DNA of 64,000 nucleotides from Stenopsyche tienmushanensis (taxonomy: Eukaryota > Arthropoda > Insecta > Trichoptera > Stenopsychidae): NCBI GenBank assembly GCA_008973525.1, contig WACJ01000229.1, forward strand, positions 372,001 through 436,000, read 5' to 3'. Positions 36,397-51,300 of the stretch are shown here, one piece after another (within the stretch, counting starts at the first letter, position 1; each line of letters begins with the position of its first letter). The translations under genes and the position numbers were made by a program. Below the pieces are notes generated by a model, which made no database searches, was not told where the DNA came from, and worked only from the letters and a program-made list of their open reading frames with translations.

Positions 36397-39300
36397 CTGA
36401 ACAAGAAAAATGATTTATGTATAAATTGCAATAATTTACAATATAAAACATACAGATAAATGCAATTTTTACCTCGCTATCAGGGGGCTGAAGTGATGCA
36501 AGACCACCTTGATCTTTAACAAGCGCAAGTTGTCGACGTGTATCTTTTATGGCTTTTTGTAAGGGCGGACCGCCACTAATCATTTCTCCTGCTGTGCATA
36601 GCTCTCCTAATAATCTTGCCTGTTAAAACAGTATTTTATAAATATGAATTGAATTTTTATTACTTTTTATTCAACACAAAAGAGAGAGAGAGAGATTTGG
36701 CTGCGAGAAGGACGTCCTCCCGCAGTCAAGGCCAACCACCGACTCTTATCGATTGCCGCCTCCTGCGCGTCACCACCCAACTGACAACGGTGTACGCCCA
36801 AGAAGCGATCGGTCCGTAGTTTTGGCATCTAGAACATTGTGAAATTTCTTTTTTTGGACGAGGTGGCTCAAACTTTATTTTGTGCTCGTTAGTACAAAGT
36901 TTTAGTACTTCTATTGAGGATATTGTGGATGATTTCCACTTCACGTCCGTGACCGTCGATTTGTTTTTATTTATGGTATTATAACGTTTAAGGCGGGGAC
37001 GCTCTCGGGGCAGAGTCCCCGGGCGGCTCCCCGCCTCTACGTGCTCGTCGAAATGGCCACGCTACCGCACGGGTCCGTTCTGCTATCGGGCTGTGATGTG
37101 CTGGACGAATGGATGGGAATACGAAGGGCGTCGAAAGGAAAGACTCTCTTCACAAGATAACTATTTATTCCGCACTACAGGTAGAGAGAGAGAGGTCTGG
37201 CTGCAGGAGGGACGACCTCCCGCAGCCAAGGCCAACGGACGACTCTCCCGACTCCCGCTTCCTGCGCGTCACTACCCAGCCGGTAAGCAGGTGCAATGTC
37301 TCCGCAGGGCCACAAGAGGTGTCGCTGCTAAAATAGCACATTGCACCTGAAGAGAAATGGAAGATGCCGCTACTATGCGGGGATGATAAATCGCCCACGC
37401 TACAGTATCATTGTCAGTACAGGGATGAAGGTTTCTCAGTACCTCTCGTAAGTTTCTTCCTTGCTTTTTTTATATGAGTGAAAATCTGTATTTTTTTTTC
37501 GTGCTGTCGTACTTAGTTCCGTCGGTTAGTTAATTTTGATTTGGTTTAGACTTAAGACCATATGTGTATATTTGTCTTTAACGATCATGAGCGGCACAAA
37601 GATCCCATTCAAAGAAGAATTTACCTATCTGGGGGTCACAATCGGGAAAGGGGGGAATTTTTCTTGTAATGTTTCAGATTCGGTCGGGAAGGCGATGGGC
37701 GCTTTCGGCAAGATGTCGAGACTCTGCGGTGCGGATTGGGGCCTCAGCGCGCGCAGTATGCGCATTGCATATCAAGCCATTTACGTCAGCATAGTGACGT
37801 ACGGAGCGGGAGCCTGGGCTCACAGACTTCGTAGGAACAACCAGCAGTTGTTGTCTACCACCGCTGCCGGCAGACTGAACTCTGCGCAACGCAGCCCCTT
37901 GATAAGAATGACCGGCGCGTACTGCACGACGGCCACGCACAGTCTTCAGGTACTGGCTGGGGTATTCCCAATGGATCTGCAGCTGCAGGTAATAGCAGCT
38001 GTATACAGACGGAGAAAAAAAGAGGCTCTGAGCGTGGGAGACTCGAGCCTCTCCGCCGAAGAGATCAACGAATATCCGTTCAAGGATAACATCAAGAAAT
38101 GGGCGCGCGACGCGGCCACCCGCACGTGGCAGGACAGGTGGTCAAACTCGAGCAAGGGGCGACCCCTTCACGCGTTCGTGAGCTCCGTTGAATGGAGACT
38201 CAGGGCAAATTGGTTTGCGCCAAATCACTGGTCAGCGCAATTTCTGACAGGGCATGGCCATTTTAGTGCCCACCTAATGGGACTTGGGCTCTCGGATCGT
38301 TCGGATTGCCCATGCACTGCACCTAGCATGGACGCAGAACATGTTCTGTGGTCCTGCGAAGGCATGGGGGCCGAAAGAGAGGCGCTTCTGTGCCGTGTTC
38401 GCGGGCCATGTGAGGGGCCCGTGGGGCACAGAGATCTGGTGACCCGTCCTGGTGCCTTCAGCGCCTTCAACGCGTTTTGTTTAAGTTTCGGCGCTAAATG
38501 CGCTCACGGTGGCTTCTACGCCAAGCACTGGACCGCCCCAAGCTCCGACGCGAGAAGCACCGGTTAATGTAGACTCTTGCCGCTACACACAGGCATGCGT
38601 TTTTTCCGGCTGCAGCCCTCAGCTAAAGCCGGACCTTAAATAGCGTCCTACATATGCGACGCAGCGGCCGCGTGGCCGAACTCTTTTTTCTTTCTAACCT
38701 TTTCTCTTTTCTTCCTTCCTCTCTTTTTCGCGCTTTGCAACGCGCTCGGTCACCAAATTGAGCAGAAGTGGTACCTCTCGGGGGACTTTAAAATTAGTTT
38801 CACTAAGTTTGTATTGTTTGTAAGCGAGAGCTGTCGTAAGGTCGTTTTCGACCTTGGGTACACGCTCGGGCATGTGGTGGGCCCCCAGTCCCCCTTTTTT
38901 TTTTTTTTTTTTTTTTTTGTCTTTAACGATAGAATCAAACAATCTGTTAAGAAGCTCTATGTTTTTAACCATAGTTACAATTATAGGAGATGGTTTTATT
39001 GATTTTTAAGTTGGTTTTTCATCATTGTTTTCTATGTTTTCTAAAGACGAGAACCTGTTACGAGAACGAGACGTTGTTATTGGTACAGCCAGCAAGTATT
39101 CTTTTGTTCGTGTTTGCTTGTTTCGCTGAAAGATTTTGTCTGGCTAGGGCTAGCTCGTTGTTCCTTTTTTTATTAAGTTGTCCCATAAGTTTCTTTCGCA
39201 AATGAACACAGATCTAATCATAGCCATAGTTGAAGAAAACCCGCGATATACTGTTCGCGAAATAGCACAACAAGTTAGAAATTCCACGAAAATCCGTCCA

Positions 39301-42300
39301 TAATCATCTGACAAAATTGGGCTACATGGATCGTTCAGATGTGTGGCTTCCTCATGAACTGACTGACTCAAATAAACTTCAGCGTATTTCAACATGCGAT
39401 CTTCTTCTCCAACGACATAATAGCCAACCTTTTTTGTCTTCAGACTTGTCACTGGAGATGAAAGTTGGATACTCTATGAGAATATCCAACGTAAACGGTC
39501 TCGGACCAAGGGTACAGAAGCTTTAACTGTAGCTAAACCTGGCCTACATCCAAAAAAAGTTTTGCTATGCATTTGGTGGGACTGGAAGGGGGTAGATTAT
39601 TATGAGCTACTTCAGCAAGGTGAAACGATCAATTCAACAAAATATTGTATTAAATGTTTAGCATTACTGATATTTGATACATATCTCACGGTTAGTTTTC
39701 AGTCAGTTTAATCTTTGCAAATCTTTTTGTAAAACCATTAGACATATACTTACCAAAGAGCCTAGTTGTTGGCGTAAATGTGATGCTGGTAATAACCTTC
39801 CAGAAGGTGTCAGAGCATCAACTTTAAAGGCTGCTTCACTTGCACGAGCATATAAATTATTTCCCTCTAATGCATTGCCTTCTCCGCTCGCTGTTATCGA
39901 CGACATTTTCACCTAAACAATTCAATATTTCAACGGTAAATCCTCAATTTATTTGCATATACTTTAATACCCATGCAGCATTATTCATACCCATTTGATT
40001 AGCGTATTAGCCGTTTCAATAAAGACCAGGAGCTGTGCAAGTTCTGCCGGGGGGAGTTCATCAGACGGAGTGGCCGGTGCAATAGAAGATTGTAAAGGTG
40101 TACCTCCACAACCGTTGCCTACTTGCAAGCTTGAAAGCTTTTGTTTTTCTCCCCATGTTCTAACATAAAAATATGCAATTAATGATCAAATTTATTTGCA
40201 CAATTGAATATTCAATAAATATTTCGAGACGTTAACACTTACTTCAGAGAAGTTTCAAGCGCTCTTGATCTACACAATACTTGTGCTCTATTTTTATGCA
40301 TAATTCTTATCATACCAGGTGGTTGGAGCCATGCTTCTCCGTCTACTTGAACTGGCACTCCTTCAGATCCTTTAAATGAATACATTTGACTTTTTACATA
40401 AATACTATTATATTTAAATAAGCGTAAAAATGATTTTAACATTTGTTTACCAAGAATATTAATCTGCACATTTCTGCATTGAGCTATACGATGCCTCTGC
40501 AAATTAATAAGGCGGGAAGCTGCCATTTGTGCCGATCCAAATACGGCCACGACTTCAAGTACACGATCATCGAAGCTCGGAGGGAGGAACGGTCCTCCGC
40601 TATCAACTCCCCAGAAATTGGTCCCACCCATGAAACTTGGAATGTTCAAGACGACAATTCCCTGAAGCTCTGGCAGAGGAATCTTTTGTCCATCACATTC
40701 AAGCTGTACACGTTGACCCAAATGTCTATATTATAAAACAACATAATATTAATTATGCAAAAATATTTCATGATACATATTTTAATTGATGCCATTTATA
40801 CCTGTAAGTTCTCTGTAGCCATTCTCTAGATCCAAGAACACCATACCACATATAATTGCGAGCCCTCGATCTACATTTTTCTGGGTGTTCTTCACGCTTC
40901 TGATGAAAATCCAAAGATATTTTTGCATCGATACCAATCCCAAAATAATTGTTCATCACAGATCTTTCATAGAAGCCTTCTAATAACGTTTCCTATAAAT
41001 ATGACATTGATCAAATGACGCAATAATACAATTGGTATAAATATAGCTTTTGAGAGATTCATACTTGCGGATCCATGAGCGGACTGACTGCAGCACAGAG
41101 AGCATCAGCATTAGCAAGTAAGCAGCGTCCGACTAAACCTGATACATGTGGCCAAGCTGGAAGACGAACCAATGGATTGATGATTGGTAGAGCTTTTCTT
41201 GTTCCTTCATTAATGGATTTATTCTTAGAGCCAGTCAATAAAGCAGTGCTGGCACCCCACAACGATGATGCTGACTTTGATAATCTAATAAATTCAATAT
41301 GCATGCAGATAATATTTTCGATTGATATGCTTAATTGATTTGAATCGATGTCTGTTATACCTGTCGGCTTCTCCGGGCTGAAAAAGACTTCCGCATGATA
41401 TTCTTCGAGTGGCAGAAGGACAGCGTTCCACGTCCAATGAAGTACGGGGTCCATTGTCTGAACAACGACGTTCGCGTGGCCATAAAGGACCACCTAATAA
41501 ACCACCACCCAATCCATTGCCTCCTAAGAATCCACCACTGTTTCCCAGCAATAATCCACTTCCTCTCTGACCCTCACTGCTGGATGGCGATGGTGGTTCT
41601 ACCACCACGGAGACGCGCGGAAACATTCTACCGCCAACGGGGCTGTCCATTTCCATGTCGAGTGTTAGAAAATCTTTTTTAGGCGTACCGCATTGCTTCA
41701 TATCATCCTTCAGCATGTTGCTCATTTCTATTCCTAAATTGGTGGAATTCCTGCGGGGCATATCTTCGTATTGCTGTATATCGAAGCTGACTTGCAAGCC
41801 TTCTCTTTCAGGTGGCTTAAGCTCTTTTCCTATGTCGTCTTTTTGATTTTCTCCGTTGCGTTCGAGGATCGTATCCTCGGTGGCAATCGACGAGGACAGA
41901 TTGCTGTTGCAAGATCCTTTGTTCGTGTCGTCTTTGACGGTGTCTACCGATTCAATTTCTTCGTTCAGAATGTTCTGCATCGCCATGTTCGATTCGTTCT
42001 TTTCTTTTTTCTTGCTGTGGCGCATATGTCGCTTGAAAGATTTGCGAGCAATGTCGTTGCCTTCTACGAACTGAGCTAGACTGCAATATTTGACCGTGTC
42101 TGTGGTCGTGGCCAGGTTGAAAACTTTGTTTTCGAAGCCAAATTTTTCTTCTATTTCCTTGGCCGGCTTTTTTGCTCTCTGAAGAAAGTTGAAGATTCTA
42201 TCGTCGTGCTTTTCCAAGCTTGGATTTCTGCTGTCCATTTGGATTTCGGACGTCGTATCCGATGTGAATAGAGTGGTTTCGTCTGTAAAGGTGTTTTCCA

Positions 42301-45300
42301 TTTCTCCATTTTTGCCTACCATCGCCAATACTAAATCCTGGCCAAGGACAGAGCTCATGTCGTCCATTATGGATTCGCCGTGGATGGTTTCCGAATTGGG
42401 ACAGGTCGTTGTATCGGACGTTTCTGGTGAATCGATATGGCATATGTGTCCATTGACATCTTCACCGTCTTGGTTTTGGGGTGCTTGGAATGGCTTCGGG
42501 TCTAAGACATCGGAGCTGACGCTGCATTCTTCGTTGCTCATCGCAGACAGGATGTCGGAGAGGTCTCGATCATCCGACGTCGGCTCTGGACTCTGTCCTC
42601 TCTTGCAGGGAGACTCGGTGGATAGACGTCTTCTGTTCAACGCAGAATCTTCGCTGTTTTTAAGCTCATCCGTAAAAGGTGCGTCGATGTCTATGATTGT
42701 CATCTTGTCTGATTCGTATGTCTGTCCTCGTTGAAATGATTCTTCCGTTGTATCGCGGGATGGCGTTCCCGCATTCGAAACTACTAGGCTCGGTACCTTA
42801 AATAAACTAACATCACAGTATTCAGCTGAATCGCCAGGTTTTTCGTTAGAGTTCATTATTTTCATTAGGTTCGCGCAAGAACTAGAAAGTTCTAAACTAG
42901 GAGCTAACCCGAAGAAGGCAGGTCTATCGTCAGGGCTAGGCAATTTTAAAGTTCTTCGCGAGCAGTCGTCTCTAGAATCGCACGAGCTCACTTGATCAGG
43001 AGATTTACTAGATTGACTAATGCACATTGGAAAAAGACGAGCTATATCTTCGTCTATGTCAGGTATGCTGAAATTTTAAAAATAAACACATGATTCGTCA
43101 AAGTGCATGAAAAATTCTTAATGATAGTAGGTAAAGCAAAAAGAAATGTATTTTTTTTAGTTGCGAGATCTGAAGTTCCAGCAGTTCCTTAAATGTTTGC
43201 AAACTTGTTAAGAAAAAATATTTCATATTTTGTAATTATTATTGTAGCTGCATAGATATTTGTTGAATTTTGGATAATTTCAAATGGAAATTTGGACAGA
43301 TTGATCACGAGTCAATTTCAATCTATTAACTGCCAATCTGGTCAATAACTTTTTATTCCTTCTTATTTCTAAAATATCATCTGGTTTAGCAGCTTGAGTG
43401 CAAAGCAGCATCGTATCTTTGCAAGAAATTTCGCAAAGAAAAGAAATACAAGATAACTGCCTAAATTTATGAATTCACTCAGAGAGAGACTCCTTCTGCT
43501 AGACTTTTTGATGACGATCAATCTTTTCCTTGAGTGTAAAAAAGGCCAGTCCAACGGCAGTGGAGAGAACACGTCTTCTTTCAATTAGCTGCCCTCTCAA
43601 AGATATCAAATAGCCTTTTCATCTACCAGGAAGGAAGATTATATGCCTACACCTATCTATTTTTTTATCTTAGAGCAACATTCCACGTCATTAAATTTAC
43701 GATCAGATCACGTGACTTATATTAAGGGTAAATTGTTTCTATGATGCAGTATATGGTGAATGTATGAATGTAAAATGTACCTATCGCTAGGAGGTCCCAC
43801 TTCGGAGACTGCTGAAGAGCGCCTACTACCATCAGCAAATTGCCGCGGTGCTGGAAGCAATTCCCAAGAGCCTCGTGATTCACACGCTGACACCTGATAT
43901 TTGAAAATATATTATGATATAATTCTGACATTATTGATATTTATGATGGAGAGTAGAAAGAGACCTTCAGCGTGTCTGGCGGATGAAGGGCGGTTGTTAC
44001 TGCACGTCTAAGGCTGTCGACACGCTTTCTTATTTCAGTTCCTCGTGAGCTCGCCAATCTTGCACGTTCGTTTACTTCTTCCTGCAACCAAAGATGAATG
44101 ATGTGGGGTTTTCATTCCATATATATCGTTAAAGGCATAGCTTGCTAAAAATCATTGCTGAGGAATGCGGCAAGGACTTGAGGTTTTTATTGGCCAAACA
44201 TTTTATCTTCGTACCTTTTCAGTCTTCTCTCGGGCAAGTTTTTCTAGAGTGGTGCAGGAGAGTGATGGTGAGGGAATAGCAGGCAGACGTAGTGCGTCTA
44301 ATAAGGAAGCAAGCCGTGCTCGTGCTGGTCTTGCATTTTCACTACCAGTTATCCATGTTAGCTCTTGAACGGCTTCGCACAGCGATTCTGCCGAACAGTT
44401 TCCAACTTCAACAACGCAACCTGCGTCTATGCTCTGGAAAAACGAATACACGTCAATCCATAAATATCATCAAAAATACATTTCATCTTTCATGCCCGAT
44501 GCACACGAGGCTATAAAGCTAGGATAGCTTGTTAGCTTACTAGTACTAGTTTATTATCCTAGCTTGAAAAATAGATTTGTGTGCATTGGGCTTCATGGAC
44601 AGATTGTAAACCTGGTTTATTGCATCAAGATGTGAGTATATAGCTTCTTCCAATGCGGCATTTCTACTACGCTCTGCTGAGGTTCCTCCACTACTCGAAC
44701 CGACGGTAGAACCCAATGGTCGTTCGAACGCCATTATACTCCATCTATGAAACAAATTTATAGTTTATATCTTGAATGCTTAAATTCGAATCATAATGAT
44801 TGCTTTTTTACCTATCCAACATTTTAGCAGAAGCTTGCTCATATCTCTCCAATAACAACGGCAGATGAGCATCATCATCGCAGGCTGCTCCCCAACCCAA
44901 GACTCTAGCCAAATCATTTCCGGTACCAAGTGGTAATACAGCCACTTGGCACTGTTTCTATCGTGAAAAACAAAAGATTACTCCTTTTGAGTCAGGATGA
45001 CTACATCTTCGATTATTAAAATATACGAACATGCATATTTAAGTTGTCTATTTCGGCAAGCACCCATCCGACGGACCCATCTCCGCTGCACACAAGAACT
45101 CTAAACGGATCTAAATGTCTGAAGAGTCGCAATCCGGGACCGGGACCTCCCCCTGCCGTCAAATCGAACACTTGAGCCGGATTCAGCAACTGCTTGAATC
45201 GACGCAAGAATTTGACGCCTTGATTATCGCCTGCAAATCAATCAAATTCGAAATTTAAAGATTGAATGCTCAAAGCTGGTCTGATTTGATGGTTGGATTT

Positions 45301-48300
45301 CGATGATGACCTGATTTAGAGTTTACGAATACTAGGAGGGGACTGGCATGAGGTGGTCTTTCTGGACGCCATCCATCATCAGCAGCAGCATGTAGGGCAG
45401 TGGGTGGTACTAAGGAAACTCGCCATGGTGGCAGTGGACATCGCGCTCTCCAACCTGGTCGACAGCTTGCGTGCACGCAGATACGACACCAAAGACAGCG
45501 CCAGTCTTGTAATCTGAAATTTAAAAATAAACGTATTTCTTATGGCAACCATAAAAATATAATGAAAGACCATTGGATTCTGTCAGCATGTTTCATTGCA
45601 CATTGAATTGCTTTCCTGTGGATATATTTTTATTTATATGAAAGGTTGTCTTTAATTATGCTAGAAAATATTTAGTAATTTTTTGAGAGCCAAATTAAAG
45701 ATTCAAATTTTACCGATATTTCGAGCCTCTTGACGGGTTCATGGTCATGGAATGACGCTCAGTCATTCCATGTTCATTCAGTGCTCACTACACAATTTTA
45801 TACCTTTTGGTTAAATCAAAATTAATTTTATATAGATATTATGGTGCAATGTATTCAAACTGCTTGGGTGAGGTGTGAGGGGGGGGGTTTAGCTTAAGTG
45901 CAACCATCTTTTGTGGCATTGTGGATACACTGCGTCTTGTGCATGCACCGTTGCCGGTTGGGAGATGACGCGCAGGAAGCGGGAGTCGGGAGGAGTCGTC
46001 GGTTAACCTTGGTTGCGAGAGGATGTCCTTCCTAGAGCCAGATCTCTCTCTCATGGCTAATAAAGAAGTAGATAATGAATGTTCAATTATTTATAGATTA
46101 ATATTAGAGTATTTTTATATGGATTTTTTACATGGTATTTTTTGTTTCAGGTATAAACAAGGCCATACCAAAAGCGAATTTACTACTCCTCCTTTGTGCT
46201 CACTATTTGAGTATTGTAAATTTGAAAACTCGACACAATTTTGTCGACATTTGAATTGATAAAATCACGCTGTTTCATTCGATTCAATGACACAACACCC
46301 AGAGTGTTCATTGAATTTCCAGCATAGTCCGATCGCTGAAGCTTCCGACGATGGATAGGATTGTATTCAAAAACAGACGCCAAAGAGGACGATAAAAGCT
46401 GCCGAGGGAAATGTCAAAGTCGAACTTCAAAAATCGGCAACATTTCGGAAACAAAGCCGGAAAAATGTCGAGAACAATACGAGCAAAGCAATAATTGAAA
46501 TTTCAACATCGCGAATAGACGACGTTCACAAATGACCGCAGGAGCGGGGAAAAGGATTTTAATGCCGTAATAAATTCTGACAAGGAATAAGGAAAGCGGG
46601 AAATGTTTTTAAAAGCTCTTTTTGGCGAAGCCCTGGAATGGAGAGTATATTTTATGTTGTTTTGCGAGAAAACATCCAGAAAGACGTCGTTCATTCTAAA
46701 ATCCTGGAATGCCTGGGTAAAAGTGAAAGGTTCACGCGAAGGTCATGCCCAGATTTCAAATAAAGGGAGCTACGCAGATTTCATTGTTAAGTAGGCAAGG
46801 AAGGCTTGTATACACTATTTTATTTTTATAAAAACCAATAATCATTATGATGAAATTTCTCTGGAGGGATTAAATTCATCGGTATTTCCACGAACATCAC
46901 TTTTGGAAGTTAAGAAAAGAAGAAAGAAGTTAATTAAAAATATATACTGTTGTCACCGTTTGAAATCGAGCCTTCGCCGAAAAGATTCATTGTCCAATAT
47001 AATTGAAAAAGTTGAGCAAGTTATACATTGTCCGAAAAAGTCTGTCGTTGTACAGCTAAATGCCAATTATAAAAGACTTTCTTCTCAAAACCGGCTAATA
47101 AATATAAATAAACTTATTTATTCTGTTGATTTTTAAGGGTGAAAAGCACCCTTCTTTTATTTCACTAAACGATGATCGTTCGATAGATTAAACTGTTCTT
47201 CAAAAATGTGTCTTTTGTCTGTTTATTTTTACTAAAATAACCTTAACACTTTAGCTAATTTGATTAGATAATATTATAGTAACAAACATCCAAACATTTT
47301 AGTCAGATCGATCAACAAATTTTTAAGCTACAACTGGCAAACATTTTGAATATGCAGTTTCGAAATAATCTCGTTTAATGTTTCAATGCGTTAAAACTAT
47401 CAATTTTAATGACATACCGATCAACCAATGATTCCATGTGCATATAATAGATCTTCAGCTTTCTTAAAAAGTTGATTATCTTCGACTAACTGTTGTTTTC
47501 GGACTATACGAGCTGCTTTTGTCTCAGAAAGACTCTTACGGTTCTACTTCGCTATCCGCGCTTCATCGGTATTTTCAGCAAAGACTTTACAGTAGGTGCC
47601 AATAGTTATATTTAATGTATTCATCATCTTCAAAATGAAGCTGTAGTCGTTATTAAATATCCCAGCAGCAATGTATGTTAATATTTCAATGATTTTTACA
47701 CCAGAATGCAGTTGCTTCGGAACCAGTGGCCAAACTGTCGAGTTAAAACATTCATTAGCATTTTGGATATGGCCACCCAAGCATCTTTGAAGTAATTCAT
47801 CCTTGAACAAATCTTTATAAATTGGCAAGAGATGCTGTTTTATCTCTTAGCCAAGAAATGGAGTCAGATCTTCAAGCTTTGGATATTTTTTAAAGCAATG
47901 GTTTTCTGCCATTTGCATCAGCTTTTGACTCCAATCGGGTTCCCATAATAATGTATTTTTGTTTAAGTTCCTCGAACTTCTCCGCCTTTCGTTCCTTTAT
48001 AAGGATATTCTGACATTTTTGTTAAATTGACTTCGAGCAACTTCGAGCTGACTTCGAGCAACTTTAATTTCGCATACCTATAATTAGAGATGATGTGTGA
48101 TAATAGGTTACGATATTTTTTTTATAATGATATATATTTTTTAATGTCAATAAAAGTTTTAGGGGTAAAACCCAATGCCTGAACCGGAGGAAACACTTAA
48201 TGATTCACTTTCTAACTGTAATAAAATAATGAGTTTCCTGAACCGTGTCTCGTTACAAACACACTATAAAATTATTTTGTTTTTTGATACTGTGGCGATG

Positions 48301-51300
48301 CCCACATTTGATTTCTAATATATTTTAATATTTGAACGATAATGATTTGTTAATATTAGCTGTTGTAAAATAAATGTCAGAAGCAATAAGAATTTATTTT
48401 ATATAGTGCAGCGTTCCCACTGAAACGTAAACGACACCCGACGCTTAAAGTTTCAATAAAATAAAAACGATAACATCAGCATATCATATTATGTGTCTGT
48501 TACACTTGAAAAAACTCATTTATCAATACGTGACAAGATACAAAAGTGGATTTAATCTAATATTATCTAATTCCCGTCAACATTTGAAAGACGTTATATT
48601 ATATCAGCATCTAATTTAAATAAGATATAAATCAATAACCTTTTTTGAATATTTATAAATGAAATTTCACATATTGTCTAAATTATTTTCTTCAGTTAAA
48701 ACGAGCGTGATCATATGGTTACATGGCATTTTTAAACTTGTTCTTTGTGACTGTTGTGTTATGAAAATAAAATATTAGGTTTTTTTATTCACTCGCCTTA
48801 CGTAGGACAAATACTATATATTATCGAAGAGACCCAATGTCCTGCAATTGAGTCCTTGTGGAAAAAATGACGCATGATGCAATTGTGTCCGTCAAAGCGT
48901 TAACTAACTTATTTATATCCCATCCATATAAAAAAATCTGGTTTCAAATCAAAATATTTCACAATTTCACAAAGATTTTTTTAATCATTAATAAAATAAT
49001 GCAAATATTGGAACAGATAGAAATCTGTAGATGCTAAATCTGGATATTGTTGCAAAACTTCCCATTCCCATTTAACATGACCCTTTTCGGGTGCAATTTT
49101 CTGTTGGGGAACGAAAGGGGTTGATCAATGTCGTTTTCTTGTAAAATCATTATAAACAACCCAATTTTCCAGGGCTTCGTATCGAAACTAAACAGAAAAC
49201 CAGTAAAACTTCGGCTATTTTTATCGGAACTGAACCGATTCAATTAGGATTTTTTTGTGGGCACCTCTGTCGTGTAAATTAATTCATTTGACGGGCCTAT
49301 TCCGTGGTCGCACGGTCTTCAGATCTGACACCAGTGGATTTCTTTGCCTGAGAACATCTCTTGTTTCGTGGTTCGCACGGTCTACAGACCTGACGCCACT
49401 GGATTTCTTTGTCTAGGGAAGTGCCCTATTCCGTGGCTTGCACGATTTCCAGACTTGACACCACAATTATTTATTTTCGTCGCTGCAAATGAATACTTAT
49501 ATATTATAATACTTTGATGTGATTCGTAATTATATTATGGAGAAATACAAACATTCTGAAGCCCGTATCTATTATATTTCATATCGATATTACCATTATT
49601 AGAGTTGAGGTGTAGTAAATACAACACCGGTAGGGAAAGGTTAATATAACAATTTGAAAAACATATATGTACTGTATACATGTATACATAGATTAGACAG
49701 TTACTGCCTCTGGGCGTCGCCTAAGCTCAACAATTAGTAGTTACGCCACTGTTTCCAAGCGTCCAGATTTCGGCGCGAATGTCTTGATTTAGTAGCCTTC
49801 AACGTGCTGATAAGATGTACGATTTCTGTTAAATAAAAATTCCAATCCCATTGTGAGTGAAATGTTGCACAAACGTTTTTATCATTTTTTTGGGGTTGTT
49901 ATACGACAGAAGTTTAAAAAATAACACAACAACATTGTCTTGGATGAAGATTCTTAAATGTGACGTTTTACTTACTAAGAATTGGTTCTATGATGAATAT
50001 AAATAAATTCAGTATTATCGTTGGTAGACAGCTCTCATATTTGACAAGATTAATTGATTAAGTTTAAGATGTATTTACCTTAAAACAGATCCACATGTCT
50101 TGTCGCAAATTCCACATTTTGATGCCACCGGCAGATTTCCTTCCATCCACTGATGAGGCATTGTGATATTCTGTGAACAAATAATTGATAAATATTGAAT
50201 TTAACATCGTTATTCACAGTCATAGCAACATCCATTATCGTCGACATTATGACACAAATGGCAACAAATCCCCAATTTGATCCACTGAGCTTTAACGAGG
50301 GAGTATATATAAAAACGTCATCACTTACGGGTCCACCTAACAGCGGACATTAATCGCGTTAACGATGCTATAAACATTGAGATCAATCAACGCGAAACGA
50401 TCTCAGGTGCCATAATAAGAATTAACTTTGGTGCTGAGCGCAACGGCGACAACCCCCGACTTGCTGCTTTATCGTCTGCAGAAAAAGGGCGGATTTTTTC
50501 CACGGCGTCGATTATTTCACTTCCAATCGCTGCTCCACCTTTCTAATAAAATGCTAAAGCAATAAAAATGTCATTTCGCAGTGTGAATGCCATTATAAAG
50601 TTCCTAGAAGCGTCCCACTTAAAAGGCTGCTTCATACTTTACGACCCCATATGCCATTTATTGTATAAATGTCACGGACAATTAACCCTACTAACGACCG
50701 TAAACAGCCCTCATTTAGCCCTCCGAGTCGTATTAAATTATTTTTCGCTACATCGGCCCTATAAAAATCGCATTAAATTAATCGCACTCAATAAAGCAGG
50801 ATTTGTTTGAAATGACACCGCACTGGCGTTATCCATTTTTATCCATTAAATGGATGAAAAGCGAATACCAATCACGGAGTGGAACTCAAATGGAAGTATT
50901 TACAATATGTTATCTTCGTAATATGCTCCAGAGCTTATTATACGTGCACATGTGCCACCGAGCAAAGTAAACGTGGTCTCATTTTCTCGGAAATGTTTGC
51001 ATTTGTACATCGAGGGGTGAATTTAAAAACATATGCATGACTAGGACCTCTTTAATATCTATTTATAGGAATAGGTCGCACTCATATCATCTATATCAGC
51101 AGTTCCTAACCTTTTCTGTCTTGTTAGCCCTATGGCCTATCAGGGAAACTGATTTTATCACTCTTTAAAATTTGTGCCCAGTCACGTGGCCCTCCAGGTT
51201 CGGAACCCATGATCTATATTGTAACGTAGAAATGGAAGTACTAGGGCCGCAGAGCCCCCTGGCTGAGATCTACCCAATGCGTACCTTACATGCTGGACGA

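Noticed and set aside
40370..40450. In-frame stretch read through by an ORF in the kinase accessory domain
   Set aside because: It has GT-AG borders and interrupts a conserved domain, so it is an intron, not an insertion in the protein.
42189..42734. 181-codon plus-strand ORF
   Set aside because: Lies entirely antisense to the giant kinase exon, whose frame, phases and homology explain the sequence.
46903..47136. 77-codon Lys-rich ORF in a kinase intron
   Set aside because: No homology, AT-rich composition gives such frames by chance.
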